From positions 1 through 64,000 of the forward strand of contig NZ_JAIVAP010000021.1 of NCBI RefSeq assembly GCF_020171945.1: DNA of 64,000 nucleotides, in the 5' to 3' direction. The translations under genes were made by a program, and so were the position numbers. The stretch is from Bacillus infantis. GTDB taxonomy: Bacteria > Bacillota > Bacilli > Bacillales > Cytobacillaceae. Positions 25,256 through 33,976 of the stretch are shown piece by piece. Numbering within the stretch: the first letter of the stretch is position 1; each line of letters begins with the position of its first letter. The notes under the pieces are model-generated. The model worked only from the letters and a program-made list of their open reading frames with translations, did no database searches and had not been told where the DNA came from.

Positions 25256-26302
25256 ATGAAGGCAGTTAAAGAGAAGTTTGCAGAGCTGGATGGACGGACA
25301 GTTTCCATCTTTACATTAGTAAATAGGCAGGGGATGGAGGTTTCCTGCCTCGATTATGGGTGCACTATCACAAAAATCCTTGTGCCGGACCGGGATGGGC
25401 AGATGGAAAATATAGTCCTGGGCTTTGATACTCTGGAAGAGTACCAGCAGCATTCCCCATACTTTGGAGCAGTCTGCGGGCGCCATGCCGGGAGGATTGC
25501 CGGCGGGGAATTTGAGCTGAATGGCAAAACCTATAAGCTGGCCAAAAATAACGGCGGAAATAATCTTCACGGCGGAGTAGAGGGGTTTGATAAAAAGCTC
25601 TGGGATGCAGAAATCTCCGAAGGGCCGGATTATGCAAGTGTCATTTTCAGGTATGTCAGCAAAGATGGCGAAGAAGGCTATCCAGGAAATCTTGAGATGA
25701 AGGTTACTTACACATTGAATGACCGGAACGAGCTGGAGATCAGCTATGAAGGGACCAGTGATGAAGATACGATTGTCAATGTAACGAATCATTCGTATTT
25801 TAATCTGAGCGGAGATCTGAAAAGGGATATCCTCGATCATGAACTGACGCTTAAAAGTGACCGGTTTGCGGAACTGAATGAAGCGCTCATCCCGACCGGC
25901 AAGCTCGTGCCTGTCAATGGAACGGTATTTGATTTTACAGAGGGCCGAAAACTCAAGGATGGGAACACTTCGGATAACCCGCAGAATATACGGGTCGGCA
26001 GCGGCTATGACCATCCATTCCTCCTCGCTGAAAACGAGAATGAAGAAATCAGCTTATATGACGCAGAAAGCGGCCGGCGCCTTGTAGTTGAAACCGATCA
26101 GCCTGCAGTTGTCCTTTATACAAGCAATACACTGGAGGGGCCATTCTCCATACGCGGTGTAACAGCAGCCAATCATTTGGGCGTTTGCCTGGAGACCCAG
26201 GGGCTGCCGGATGCAGTGCATCACCCGGAATTTCCATCCTGTATTTTGAAAGCAGGGGAAAGCTTCCGGTCAGTTACTGCTTTTAAGTTTTCACAAGAAT
26301 AG
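25256..26302 (+). CDS. galM: Aldose 1-epimerase (mutarotase)
   Basis: A 348-residue galactose mutarotase that supplies the alpha anomer to GalK. It shows GAVCGRHAGRIAGGEFELNGKTY, the catalytic histidine blocks NNLHGG and NVTNHSYFNL, and a C-terminal VCLETQGLPDAVHHPEFPSCIL with the catalytic glutamate. I chose the ATG at 25256, 44 bases after the galT stop with GGGAG before it; in-frame earlier ATGs overlap galT and lack a site. It ends at a strong terminator, the end of the galactose operon. Confidence 0.93.
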   Translation: MKAVKEKFAELDGRTVSIFTLVNRQGMEVSCLDYGCTITKILVPDRDGQMENIVLGFDTLEEYQQHSPYFGAVCGRHAGRIAGGEFELNGKTYKLAKNNGGNNLHGGVEGFDKKLWDAEISEGPDYASVIFRYVSKDGEEGYPGNLEMKVTYTLNDRNELEISYEGTSDEDTIVNVTNHSYFNLSGDLKRDILDHELTLKSDRFAELNEALIPTGKLVPVNGTVFDFTEGRKLKDGNTSDNPQNIRVGSGYDHPFLLAENENEEISLYDAESGRRLVVETDQPAVVLYTSNTLEGPFSIRGVTAANHLGVCLETQGLPDAVHHPEFPSCILKAGESFRSVTAFKFSQE

Positions 26303-26612
26303 TAGGGAGATAATAGGCTAAGCCTGTACAGTATATCTGTGCAGGCTTTTCTATTGGTACAGGAAGTAAAAGCATTCTTATAGAGATTTGTTCAGCATTG
26401 AGGGACGGGGATAACTGGTTACCTCAAGAAGTATTCTGAAAATCTTTCCAGTAGAATGCAACTTAATCGAATCTTCGTCGTAATATAGAGACAGACAGGT
26501 ATCCCGCTGAAAGGATTTTCTATAAATCAAGGAAACAAATGCTCTTAAAGGTTCTCTAAAATGCAATCCTTTTTAAACCAGTGTTTTCTAATTTAGAAGG
26601 GAGTTATGACCA
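26303..26612. other. Intergenic stretch, nothing notable beyond the gal terminator
   Basis: Apart from the terminator at 26321-26352 and the ribosome site GAAGGGAG before the next gene, I see no feature here. It contains no convincing coding region and no repeat shared with the rest of the window. Confidence 0.5.
26321..26352 (+). terminator. Terminator of the gal operon
   Basis: AGCCTGTACA pairs with TGTGCAGGCT (one G-U) over a 7-base loop, followed by TTT and a C-interrupted T tract. Confidence 0.75.
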
Positions 26613-26882
26613 ATGAAAAGGGTAAAGCTGTTCGCGGGTCTATTCTTAAGAGAACCGCTGTGGTTCAAGATTTTGATCACAGGATCTCTGCTTTTGTCGA
26701 TTTTATTCAGCAGTTCTGTTTTCTCAGATGATTCAATCTTTCAAGGGGCTTCTAAAGCTGCGGCTGCCGTATTCTTTGTAGCCTGGGGGATAAAGCTGAA
26801 GGCTAGCCGGGGGGCTGCAGCCGCTATGTTTTTAGCATCTGCAGTATGCCTTGTTCTGGCAGCATCGGCAGTTTATCAATAG
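26613..26882 (+). CDS. Small membrane protein of unknown function
   Basis: An 89-residue protein I do not recognise. It has three hydrophobic segments (about 18-36, 47-62 and 68-87) separated by short polar loops, and a basic N terminus (MKRVKLF). GAAGGGAG stands before the ATG. Its stop codon abuts the ATG codons of the acetyltransferase gene, so the two are probably co-transcribed. Confidence 0.6.
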   Translation: MKRVKLFAGLFLREPLWFKILITGSLLLSILFSSSVFSDDSIFQGASKAAAAVFFVAWGIKLKASRGAAAAMFLASAVCLVLAASAVYQ

Positions 26883-26897
26883 ATGAGGATGAAAGAA

Positions 26898-27443
26898 ATG
26901 CATATCAGAAGACCTGTTTACGGGGATACAGCGGAACTGAATGACTTTTTTAGAATGGTGATCACCGATACGTTTAACAAGGAAGGCATCGGAGGGCTTT
27001 TAGATGATATTGAGAAAGAGATTGAAGTAAAAAAAGAGTACCTGCTGGAGGATCTTTCAAGCCGGGGGGAGAATCGGTATTTTCTGCTTGCGCAGGTGGA
27101 TGGAAAAGTGATCGGCACTGTTGAATTTGGACCCGCCAGCAATCTGATCCTGGAAGGCACTGGCTGGGAGTACAGCGGTTTATTTGAAGTGGGCACAGTT
27201 TTTGTCCACCCTGATTTTCAAGGCCGGGGATTCGGCAGCAGGCTGCTGGGCAGTCTGTCTTCTGTTTTTCAGGATAGAGGAATAAAGGAGTTCTGCCTCG
27301 ACAGCGGGTACAAAAGAGCCCAGGAAATATGGAAGCGGAAGTTTGGACAGCCTGCGGTTGTAATGGAGAATTATTGGGGAGAGGGTTTCCATCATATGAT
27401 TTGGCGGCCGCGGACGGATGAACTGCTGGGAAGCTTAATTTAA
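26898..27443 (+). CDS. GNAT-family N-acetyltransferase
   Basis: A GNAT acetyltransferase of about 181 residues. The acetyl-CoA-binding motif A is visible as LFEVGTVFVHPDFQGRGFGSRLL (Q/RxxGxG/A as QGRGFG), preceded by strand VIGTVEFG and followed by KEFCLDSGYKRAQEIWKRKFG. The ATG at 26898 is preferred because GATGAGG precedes it at a suitable distance; an in-frame ATG at 26883 directly abuts the previous stop. The substrate is unknown. Confidence 0.8.
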   Translation: MHIRRPVYGDTAELNDFFRMVITDTFNKEGIGGLLDDIEKEIEVKKEYLLEDLSSRGENRYFLLAQVDGKVIGTVEFGPASNLILEGTGWEYSGLFEVGTVFVHPDFQGRGFGSRLLGSLSSVFQDRGIKEFCLDSGYKRAQEIWKRKFGQPAVVMENYWGEGFHHMIWRPRTDELLGSLI

Positions 27444-27524
27444 GATAGCAATCAAGGTAGCGGAACTTATTTTCATTGTTTTCGTATCAGATACAAAAGA
27501 GTGTTAAAAGAAGGAGGAGTACCG

Positions 27525-27725
27525 GTGAAAAAAATAGCTGGGGAATGCCCAAAATGCGGTGAAAAGGAATTGGGGAAAGGAAGGCAGAATGGCTATGCAG
27601 CCATAAGCCCTGAAAATAAAATGAGCTTTGGATCAACGGTCGAGCATATCATCTGCACTGGCTGCGGATACATAATTGAAAGCTATGTTACAAAGCCGGA
27701 AAAATTCAAGGGGACTATTTTCTAA
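27525..27725 (+). CDS. Small zinc-ribbon protein
   Basis: A 66-residue protein with two CxxC pairs (CPKCGEKELGKG near the N terminus, CTGCGYIIESY near the C terminus), spaced as in a zinc ribbon. I chose the GTG at 27525 because AAGGAGGAG lies immediately upstream. No further domain is present. Proteins of this size and pattern are common as conserved hypothetical nucleic-acid or metal-binding proteins in Bacillus; the function is not known. Confidence 0.7.
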   Translation: MKKIAGECPKCGEKELGKGRQNGYAAISPENKMSFGSTVEHIICTGCGYIIESYVTKPEKFKGTIF

Positions 27726-27737
27726 AAGAATGCTGCC

Positions 27738-27797
27738 GGTGTCAGGCACCGTCTGTGGACAAAAGGCCGGAAACTGTCTTTTTGCGGTGCCTGGCAC
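27738..27797 (+). repeat. GGTGCCTGGCAC-type palindromic intergenic element, copy 1
   Basis: GGTGTCAGGCACC (27738-27750) and GGTGCCTGGCAC (27786-27797) are inverted ends around GTGGACAAAA, a 10-base core and TGTCTTTTTGC. The reverse complement of 46690-46748 has the same ends and the same GTGGACAAAA and TGTCTTTT blocks. This makes it a dispersed REP-like element lying between genes. No transposase is near it in the window. Confidence 0.75.
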
Positions 27798-27910
27798 GGG
27801 GGGAGGAGCGCTGGGTATTTCGTCGGGATGTGCAAAGGGCAGCCCCTAAAGATTGAATCACCATTCATCAATATGGTAAAGTGCAATTATCATTTAAGAG
27901 GAGGATAACT

Positions 27911-28930
27911 ATGCTACCGAATACTCAGCAGCAAATTCAGCTTGCTTCACGTCCGAAAGGGACACCTGTCAAGGATGATTTCCGTTTTGCCGATGTTAAG
28001 GTTGAGGAGCCGAAGGAAGGAGAGGTTTTGCTTCAGACGGTTTATCTGTCTGTGGATCCTTATATGCGCGGGCGGATGTCTGACGCAAAATCATATGTAG
28101 AGCCATTCAAGCTCGATGAGGCACTCCACGGCGGAGGGGTGGCTAAGGTAGTAAAGTCCAAGTCGGATGCATTTAATGAAGGTGATTATATTGTCGGAAT
28201 GCTGCCATGGCAGGAATATTCCGTCGCCTCAGAAAAGGCTGTCCGCAAAATTGATCCCCAGGTTGCACCAATCTCAACTCACCTTGGGATACTGGGAATG
28301 CCGGGACTGACTGCCTATTTTGGGCTTCTTGACATCGGCCAGCCGAAGGAGAATGAAACGGTCGTTGTTTCAGGTGCGGCAGGAGCAGTAGGATCAGCAG
28401 TCGGCCAGATTGCTAAGATCAAGGGTGCCCGGGTAGTCGGAATCGCAGGATCTGATGAGAAAGTTTCGTATCTGAAGGATGAGCTTGGATTCGATGAAGC
28501 CATCAACTACAAAACAGCTGGCGATATCCGCGAGGCTTTGGAAAAGGCCTGTCCGGAAGGCATTGATGTATACTTTGAAAATGTCGGAGGGGAAATTGGC
28601 GATGCAGCCATCAGCCTTTTGAACAAATTTGCAAGGGTGCCGGTATGCGGAGCTATCTCAGCTTATAACAAACAGGGCGAAGACACAGGTCCGCGTGTCC
28701 AGGGCCAGCTGATCAAAACGAGCGCGCTCATGAAAGGCTTCACAGTCGGAGATTACGCCAGCCGCTATAAAGAAGCAGCTGCTGACCTCGGCAAATGGGT
28801 CAGCGAAGGAAAGCTCAAATACGAAGAAACGGTAACAGAAGGATTTGAGAATATCCTTGATGCCTTCCTTGGTCTTTTTGAAGGAAAGAATATGGGCAAG
28901 CAGCTGGTGAAGGTTGCGGAAGATAAATAA
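27911..28930 (+). CDS. yfmJ: NADP-dependent oxidoreductase, YfmJ type (MDR/leukotriene-B4-dehydrogenase family)
   Basis: A 339-residue zinc-independent medium-chain reductase. It shows LSVDPYMRGRMSD near residue 45, the nucleotide-binding VVVSGAAGAVGSAVGQIAKIKGARVVGIAGSDEKV at about 150-185, and YFENVGGEIGDAAISLLN. The family reduces alpha,beta-unsaturated ketones and aldehydes with NADPH. The length equals B. subtilis YfmJ (339). The ATG at 27911 follows AGAGGAGGA. It is monocistronic and ends at a strong hairpin. Confidence 0.9.
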   Translation: MLPNTQQQIQLASRPKGTPVKDDFRFADVKVEEPKEGEVLLQTVYLSVDPYMRGRMSDAKSYVEPFKLDEALHGGGVAKVVKSKSDAFNEGDYIVGMLPWQEYSVASEKAVRKIDPQVAPISTHLGILGMPGLTAYFGLLDIGQPKENETVVVSGAAGAVGSAVGQIAKIKGARVVGIAGSDEKVSYLKDELGFDEAINYKTAGDIREALEKACPEGIDVYFENVGGEIGDAAISLLNKFARVPVCGAISAYNKQGEDTGPRVQGQLIKTSALMKGFTVGDYASRYKEAAADLGKWVSEGKLKYEETVTEGFENILDAFLGLFEGKNMGKQLVKVAEDK

Positions 28931-28944
28931 AGCAGAACGAAGGG

Positions 28945-28976
28945 AAGCGCTGGTCCTGAGTGGGCCGGCGCTTTTT
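28945..28976 (+). terminator. Rho-independent terminator
   Basis: AAGCGCTGGTCC pairs with GGGCCGGCGCTT (G-U pairs included) around TGAGT, with TTTT following. Confidence 0.8.
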
Positions 28977-29018
28977 ATTTTTACCATAAAATGTATTATT
29001 TGTTGAATCCACTGATTT

Positions 29019-29091
29019 TTATGTAGAAAAAAGGAAAAATTATGTAGAATAATTCAGTTTTTATGCAGAAAAATTAAAACATTAGGTAGGA
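29019..29091 (+). promoter_or_regulatory. Direct-repeat array with exact 21-bp period, candidate YesN-type binding sites
   Basis: TTATGTAGAA at 29019 and 29040, TTATGCAGAA at 29061 and TTAGGTAGGA at 29082 (8 of 10) are spaced exactly 21 bp apart, two helical turns. A weaker unit in phase, ATTTGTTGAA (7 of 10), lies at 28998. The array is about 60-150 bases upstream of the -10 hexamers of the response-regulator gene, the position expected for activator sites. Regulators with AraC-type DNA-binding domains bind direct repeats with this type of spacing. Confidence 0.6.
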
Positions 29092-29151
29092 TCATAATCA
29101 TTGTAGATAATCTATCACTAATTTACATCGAAAATTACCTATATTTAATTC

Positions 29152-29165
29152 TGAAAACGCTTGCC
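29152..29165 (+). promoter_or_regulatory. Candidate cre site (CcpA) before the two-component system
   Basis: TGAAAACGCTTGCC matches TGWAANCGNTNWCA at all but two positions and directly precedes two TATAAT hexamers (29168-29173 and 29175-29180). Binding would block the promoter, giving glucose repression of the sensor system. Confidence 0.65.
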
Positions 29166-29217
29166 TGTATAATTTATAATAGAGAAAAACACAAATTCCT
29201 GCATGGAGGGGTCAATT

Positions 29218-30747
29218 ATGCCAAAGGAAGAGCTGTGCAGAGTGCTTATCGTAGATGACGAGGTTTTGATAAGGCAGGGAATCAAGCATTATATGGATTA
29301 TGAGCAAGCCGGCTTTAAGATTGCGGGTGAGGCTTCCAATGGCCAGGAGGCTCTGGACATGATTGAGGCAGTAGAACCGCATATTGTTCTGACAGATATT
29401 GTGATGCCGATCATGGATGGAGAGGAACTGACAAGGATTGTGACTAAGCGCTATCCTGATATAAAAATCATCGTTTTGAGCAGCTATGGGGAATTCGACT
29501 ATGTTAGAACGGCGTTCCAGAACGGGGCGGTTGACTATATATTAAAACCAAAGCTTGATGCGGAAGGACTCTTGAAGGTACTTCAGACAGCTGCCAGCAA
29601 AATTCCCACTCTTATGCAAACGGAGAGAGCCGGCAGCCATTCAATAGAATCAGTAATAGAAAAGCTGGCTGCCGGCTATGATGTGGCTTTAGACCGCTCT
29701 GCTATAGAACAAAGCTTTCCTTTCGGCGCTTATTATCTGCTGGGAACAGAGGCCAGGGGTACAGAAAAGACTGCAGCAGAGCTTGCGGATCAAGTCAAAG
29801 CAGGTATTCTTCAAAGTACGGACAAAACGGCTGCTGTGCCGTTTTTTACAGATGAAAGCATTACAGGGATATTGATTAACACAGAAGAGGAGGAGGCCCA
29901 GATTCTCCTTGCAATAGAGGCAGCTGCTGTTACTGAAAATGCAGCAGCCTTTGCGCTCAGCTGTCCATTCAGGGAGTTTTCTGAGCTTGGTGCTGTGTGG
30001 AAGAACAGTATCCTGAAGCTGCTTCCCTATTATTTTTATTTTCCTGATAAAGAGCTCTTGAGGGAAAAAGAGCTGCCTGCCGGTGATTCTGGCAGGAAGG
30101 ACTTCAGCCTGGAATGGTTTACAGAGGAATTCAAAAGCAGAAGCTCTCATTCTGCGCTGGCCTATTTGAGTGAATATGCTGCTTCCCTGGCAAAAGACAG
30201 TGCTATTGAACCATTTGAGTTTAAAGCATTCTTGGGGAATAGCATTTTTAATATTACGGTCATCCTTGGAAATATGAATGTTGAAGCAGAAGCGATCCAA
30301 AAGAAGAAATATGAATACTTTAAAGCTATCGAAGATGCAGGGACTGCAAAGGAGGCACTCGAAGTCCTGTCGCGCTTTATTGAGGAAGTGAGTGTATCCC
30401 TGGTTCCAGCTGACAACCAGAACGGCATTACTATAAAGAAAATTATTGAATACATGAAAGAACACTATGCAGAGCCGATTACCCTTACTGAAGCTGCCAG
30501 GCACTTTCATTTCAATCCTTCTTATTTATCCAGCTACTTCTCAGCTCATAACGAGGGAAGCTTTATTGAGCAGCTGAACAAAATAAGGATAGAGGAGGCC
30601 TCTAAGCTCCTGCTGAAGGGGGAGGCAACAATATCAGAAATCAGCGGGCTGGTCGGTTTCTCTGATCACAGCTATTTTTGCCGGGTGTTCAAGAAAAGGA
30701 CGGGGCTGTCGCCAAGCCAATATAAACGAAAATACTTTACGAGATAA
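29218..30747 (+). CDS. Response regulator with AraC-type output, YesN-like
   Basis: A 509-residue regulator. The receiver domain is at the N terminus (LIVDDEVLIRQGI; phosphorylation site D60 in HIVLTDIVMPIMDG; lysine in DYILKPK). A middle region of about 270 residues follows, then a C-terminal AraC HTH pair from about residue 408 (PITLTEAARHFHFNPSYLSSYF and ATISEISGLVGFSDHSYFCRVFKKRTGLSPSQYKRK). It pairs with the YesM-type kinase 13 bases downstream. The linked ABC importer and galactosidases make galactoside-responsive activation of those genes the likely role. The ATG at 29218 has GGAGGGG upstream. Confidence 0.9.
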   Translation: MPKEELCRVLIVDDEVLIRQGIKHYMDYEQAGFKIAGEASNGQEALDMIEAVEPHIVLTDIVMPIMDGEELTRIVTKRYPDIKIIVLSSYGEFDYVRTAFQNGAVDYILKPKLDAEGLLKVLQTAASKIPTLMQTERAGSHSIESVIEKLAAGYDVALDRSAIEQSFPFGAYYLLGTEARGTEKTAAELADQVKAGILQSTDKTAAVPFFTDESITGILINTEEEEAQILLAIEAAAVTENAAAFALSCPFREFSELGAVWKNSILKLLPYYFYFPDKELLREKELPAGDSGRKDFSLEWFTEEFKSRSSHSALAYLSEYAASLAKDSAIEPFEFKAFLGNSIFNITVILGNMNVEAEAIQKKKYEYFKAIEDAGTAKEALEVLSRFIEEVSVSLVPADNQNGITIKKIIEYMKEHYAEPITLTEAARHFHFNPSYLSSYFSAHNEGSFIEQLNKIRIEEASKLLLKGEATISEISGLVGFSDHSYFCRVFKKRTGLSPSQYKRKYFTR

Positions 30748-30760
30748 GAGATGAGAGTTT

Positions 30761-32506
30761 ATGAGACTTAACGGGCTTTTTATGAAGCAGTTCCTTTTCA
30801 CAGTGTTCATTATCATTTCGGTATCCGCTGTACTGACTGTGACAGTGGTCAGGATGTCTGAACAGTTCTTTATCGATAGATTCAGCATCACTAATTCAAA
30901 GGTAATGAATCAGGTGAAGGACAGCTTTGAATCTTTCCATTATTCTATTGTCAATACTTCAAATGAAGTTCTTCAAAATGGGGCGGTCAAAAGGATACTG
31001 AGTGACCGGGAAACGGAATATGAACAGATGATTTCCTATTTTAATATGTATCAGCAGATGAACCGGATTACATCGTATCTGGATGCTTATGAGGTAGGCA
31101 TTGTGGTGACGGGCAAGAATGGAATGGATTATGCGACCGACCGGCCCTACTGGCCCATAACAGACGAGGAGCTGAGAAGGAGTGCCATCCGGAAAAATAC
31201 GCTCCGGAATCCAAAGAGGCTGATGTATCAGTATGACTACAGGCCGGGCAAGGAAATTGAATTGGATGACAGGAATTTCATCGTAGCATCAAGGGCAATC
31301 AGGGAGCCGATTTCAGGAAGGGACTTTGGAGAGCTCTATTTTGCCATCCAGGAGAAAGAATTCAGGAAGTTTTATGCCAGCTATACAAGCCCTGGGAATC
31401 ATGTGTTTGTCACAAATAAATCGGGGGTTATTTTCTCCAGCAGCAGATCGGATCTGATTGGCCGGACATCGGCTGATCTCCGCCGCTATACTGAGGAATT
31501 GGAAGGAACTGAGCCATACAAAGTAGGGGATTTCATGGGGAAGGATCACATTATACTGATGGAATACCTTCCTTCCTTTGACTTATACCTGTTCAATATT
31601 ATTGATAAGGAAGTGGCGTTTGGAGATTTGGTTGATAAAAGCGACATTGCCCAGATTGTTATTTTAATTGTAATCGTTATATTATTTATTGTATTTTTTG
31701 CTTCCCGGAGGCTGACAAATTCTCTTTCAACCCTGGCAAGTCAGATTTCAGGAGCGGCCAAGCATGATTTTGTCCAGTATGTGACTGTGGGAGGGACCTA
31801 TGAAACAAAGAAAATTGCCCATGCCTTTAATAGTATGCTGGACGAGCTTCATGATTATGTCGAGGAATTGATGCAGACACAGAAGGAAAAGCGCAACGCC
31901 GAGCTGGCAGCCCTTCAGCAGCAGATCAACCCGCACTTTTTATATAATACGCTCACATCAATCCGCTTCATGGTTCAGCAGGGAGGCAGGCAGGAGGCGG
32001 AAAACACCATTATGGCGCTTATATCGCTGCTTCAAAACACAATCGGCTCTCCAAGTGAAACCGTGACGGTCAAGAGGGAGCTTGAAAATCTTAAAAATTA
32101 TGCTTTTATTAATCAAAAGCGTTATGGAGACCGGATCAAAACCAATTATTTTGTTTCACCCGACTGTCTGGAGGAGCTTATTCCCAATCTAATCCTTCAG
32201 CCTTTTATGGAAAATGCATTTTTTCACGCGTTCAATCGGAAGGACGGAGGCTATATCAATGTACTGATCTGGAAGGAAAACGGCAGCTTGATTTGCGAGG
32301 TGGTGGATAATGGTGACGGAATGGAGGTTGAGGAAGATAAGCAGATGCCTGCGAAAAGTAAGCAGCAGCTCTTCACCGGCATCGGCGTGAGAAATGTACA
32401 TGAACGACTGCAGCTCATATATGGGGACGATGCAGGAGTATCAATCTCCAGTAAAGCGGGAGACGGGACAACCATTCGGCTCACAATACCGCTCTCAAAA
32501 GCTTAA
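30761..32506 (+). CDS. Sensor histidine kinase, YesM-like (LytS/HisKA_7TM-type His_kinase family)
   Basis: A 581-residue membrane kinase. A helix near residues 10-30 leads to an extracellular sensor region of about 260 residues (dCACHE-like by size and position). A second helix lies at about 295-315 (IAQIVILIVIVILFIVFFA), then a HAMP region and the His_kinase domain with AALQQQINPHFLYNTL, phospho-histidine about residue 392. The HATPase part has NLILQPFMENAFFHAF (N box) and VVDNGDGM. YesM-type kinases sense carbohydrate ligands and phosphorylate YesN-type regulators. It is translated just after the regulator gene and ends upstream of the importer operon. Confidence 0.9.
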   Translation: MRLNGLFMKQFLFTVFIIISVSAVLTVTVVRMSEQFFIDRFSITNSKVMNQVKDSFESFHYSIVNTSNEVLQNGAVKRILSDRETEYEQMISYFNMYQQMNRITSYLDAYEVGIVVTGKNGMDYATDRPYWPITDEELRRSAIRKNTLRNPKRLMYQYDYRPGKEIELDDRNFIVASRAIREPISGRDFGELYFAIQEKEFRKFYASYTSPGNHVFVTNKSGVIFSSSRSDLIGRTSADLRRYTEELEGTEPYKVGDFMGKDHIILMEYLPSFDLYLFNIIDKEVAFGDLVDKSDIAQIVILIVIVILFIVFFASRRLTNSLSTLASQISGAAKHDFVQYVTVGGTYETKKIAHAFNSMLDELHDYVEELMQTQKEKRNAELAALQQQINPHFLYNTLTSIRFMVQQGGRQEAENTIMALISLLQNTIGSPSETVTVKRELENLKNYAFINQKRYGDRIKTNYFVSPDCLEELIPNLILQPFMENAFFHAFNRKDGGYINVLIWKENGSLICEVVDNGDGMEVEEDKQMPAKSKQQLFTGIGVRNVHERLQLIYGDDAGVSISSKAGDGTTIRLTIPLSKA

Positions 32507-32546
32507 AATCGTCCGAATTTCTAAAAAAAGTCCAAGGACAAGCAAA

Positions 32547-32560
32547 TGAAAACGCATTCA
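32547..32560 (+). promoter_or_regulatory. Candidate cre site upstream of the importer operon
   Basis: TGAAAACGCATTCA matches TGWAANCGNTNWCA with one mismatch. It lies about 60 bases upstream of the likely -10 TATAAG (near 32615), which has no good -35, consistent with a promoter needing an activator. Confidence 0.6.
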
Positions 32561-32638
32561 TAAGACAAAGATATTACAAATGTTAAGAAAAATCCTCCTA
32601 ATACTCCCTTCCTATAAGATGCTAGGATAAAGACAGAA

Positions 32639-32652
32639 AGATAACGCTTACA
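32639..32652 (+). promoter_or_regulatory. Second candidate cre site, in the leader of the binding-protein gene
   Basis: AGATAACGCTTACA matches the cre consensus at all but two positions and lies just before the ribosome binding site of the solute-binding protein gene, downstream of the likely start point. It could act as a roadblock. Confidence 0.45.
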
Positions 32653-32674
32653 AAACATAGATGGAGGGGAATCA

Positions 32675-33961
32675 ATGAAAAAGCTGCTGGCCTTTTTATT
32701 AATCGCAGTATTGATGCTGTCTGCCTGTTCTTCAGGGTCAGATACTGAAGATGCTTCAGGAGAATCGAAAGATACAAATGAAATAACAGTTTGGGCATGG
32801 GATCCTAATTTCAACATCAAAGCACTCGAACTGGCAAAAGAAGCTTATCAGAAAGAGGACTCTGAGCTAGACGTAAAGATTGTTGAAAATGCACAGGCTG
32901 ACATCATTCAAAAGCTTAACACAAGCCTGAGCTCAGGGACGACAAAGGGACTGCCGAACATCGTCCTGATCGAGGACTATCGCGCTCAAAGCTTCTTGCA
33001 GGCTTATCCTGATATGTTCTACGAACTGACAGATTCATTCAATTCAGATGACTTTGCGCAATACAAGATTGCTCCGACAAGCCTTGATGGCAAGAATTAC
33101 GGACTTCCATTTGATACAGGTGTAACTGGTCTCTACTTCAGAACTGATTATCTGGAGCAGGCAGGTTATACACCTGAAGATATTCAAGACATTGACTGGA
33201 ACAAATATATTGAAATCGGCAAAAAAGTGAAAGAAGCTACAGGCAAGCATATGCTGACTCAAGACCCGAAAGACCTTGGCCTGATCCGTACAATGATTCA
33301 GTCCAGCGGCTCATGGTATCTGAAAGAAGATGGAAAAACGCCTGATCTGGCAGACAACGAAGCATTGAAGGAAGCTTTCAAGACATACAAGGCTATCCTG
33401 GATGCAGACCTTGTTAAGCCGGTTTCAGACTGGAGCCAGTTCGTAGCAGGCTTCAACAGCGGAGATGTTGCAACAGTTCCAACAGGCAACTGGATCACAG
33501 CTTCTATTAAAGCAGAGGCAGATCAAGCAGGCAAATGGACGGTAGCAGCCCAGCCGAAGCAGAGTGTCTCCGGATCGGTAAATGCATCAAATCTAGGCGG
33601 CAGCTCATGGTATGTGCTGAACATCCCCGGAAAAGAAAAAGCGGCTGAGTTCCTGAGTAAGACTTTTGGATCTAATGTGGACTTTTATCAAACTCTGAAT
33701 ACGGAGATCGGTGCGATCGGTACCTATAAGCCGGCAGCAGAGGGAGAGGCGTATAAATCCGGCGATGACTTCTTCGGCGGCCAGGAGGTTATCTCTGACT
33801 TCGCCAAATGGACAGAGCAGATTCCTCAAGTAAACTACGGATTGCACACATATGCGATTGAAGATATTCTGGCAGTTGAAATGCAGAACTATCTAAAGGG
33901 CAAAGATTTGGATAAGGCGCTTGAAGACGCACAGGCACAGGCAGAAGCGCAGATTCAATAA
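32675..33961 (+). CDS. Sugar ABC transporter solute-binding lipoprotein
   Basis: A 428-residue extracellular binding protein of the carbohydrate cluster (SBP family 1). The lipoprotein signal ends in LSAC with the lipidated cysteine at 18. The mature part begins NEITVWAWDPNFNIKALELAKEAYQKE, typical of sugar-binding proteins, and contains GLPFDTGVTGLYFRTDYLEQAGY and FVAGFNSGDVATVPTGNWI. It is the first gene of the importer-galactosidase operon. The genes downstream suggest galactosides such as lactose, melibiose or raffinose-type sugars, or galactan fragments. Confidence 0.9.
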   Translation: MKKLLAFLLIAVLMLSACSSGSDTEDASGESKDTNEITVWAWDPNFNIKALELAKEAYQKEDSELDVKIVENAQADIIQKLNTSLSSGTTKGLPNIVLIEDYRAQSFLQAYPDMFYELTDSFNSDDFAQYKIAPTSLDGKNYGLPFDTGVTGLYFRTDYLEQAGYTPEDIQDIDWNKYIEIGKKVKEATGKHMLTQDPKDLGLIRTMIQSSGSWYLKEDGKTPDLADNEALKEAFKTYKAILDADLVKPVSDWSQFVAGFNSGDVATVPTGNWITASIKAEADQAGKWTVAAQPKQSVSGSVNASNLGGSSWYVLNIPGKEKAAEFLSKTFGSNVDFYQTLNTEIGAIGTYKPAAEGEAYKSGDDFFGGQEVISDFAKWTEQIPQVNYGLHTYAIEDILAVEMQNYLKGKDLDKALEDAQAQAEAQIQ

Positions 33962-33976
33962 ATAAAATAAATAAGA

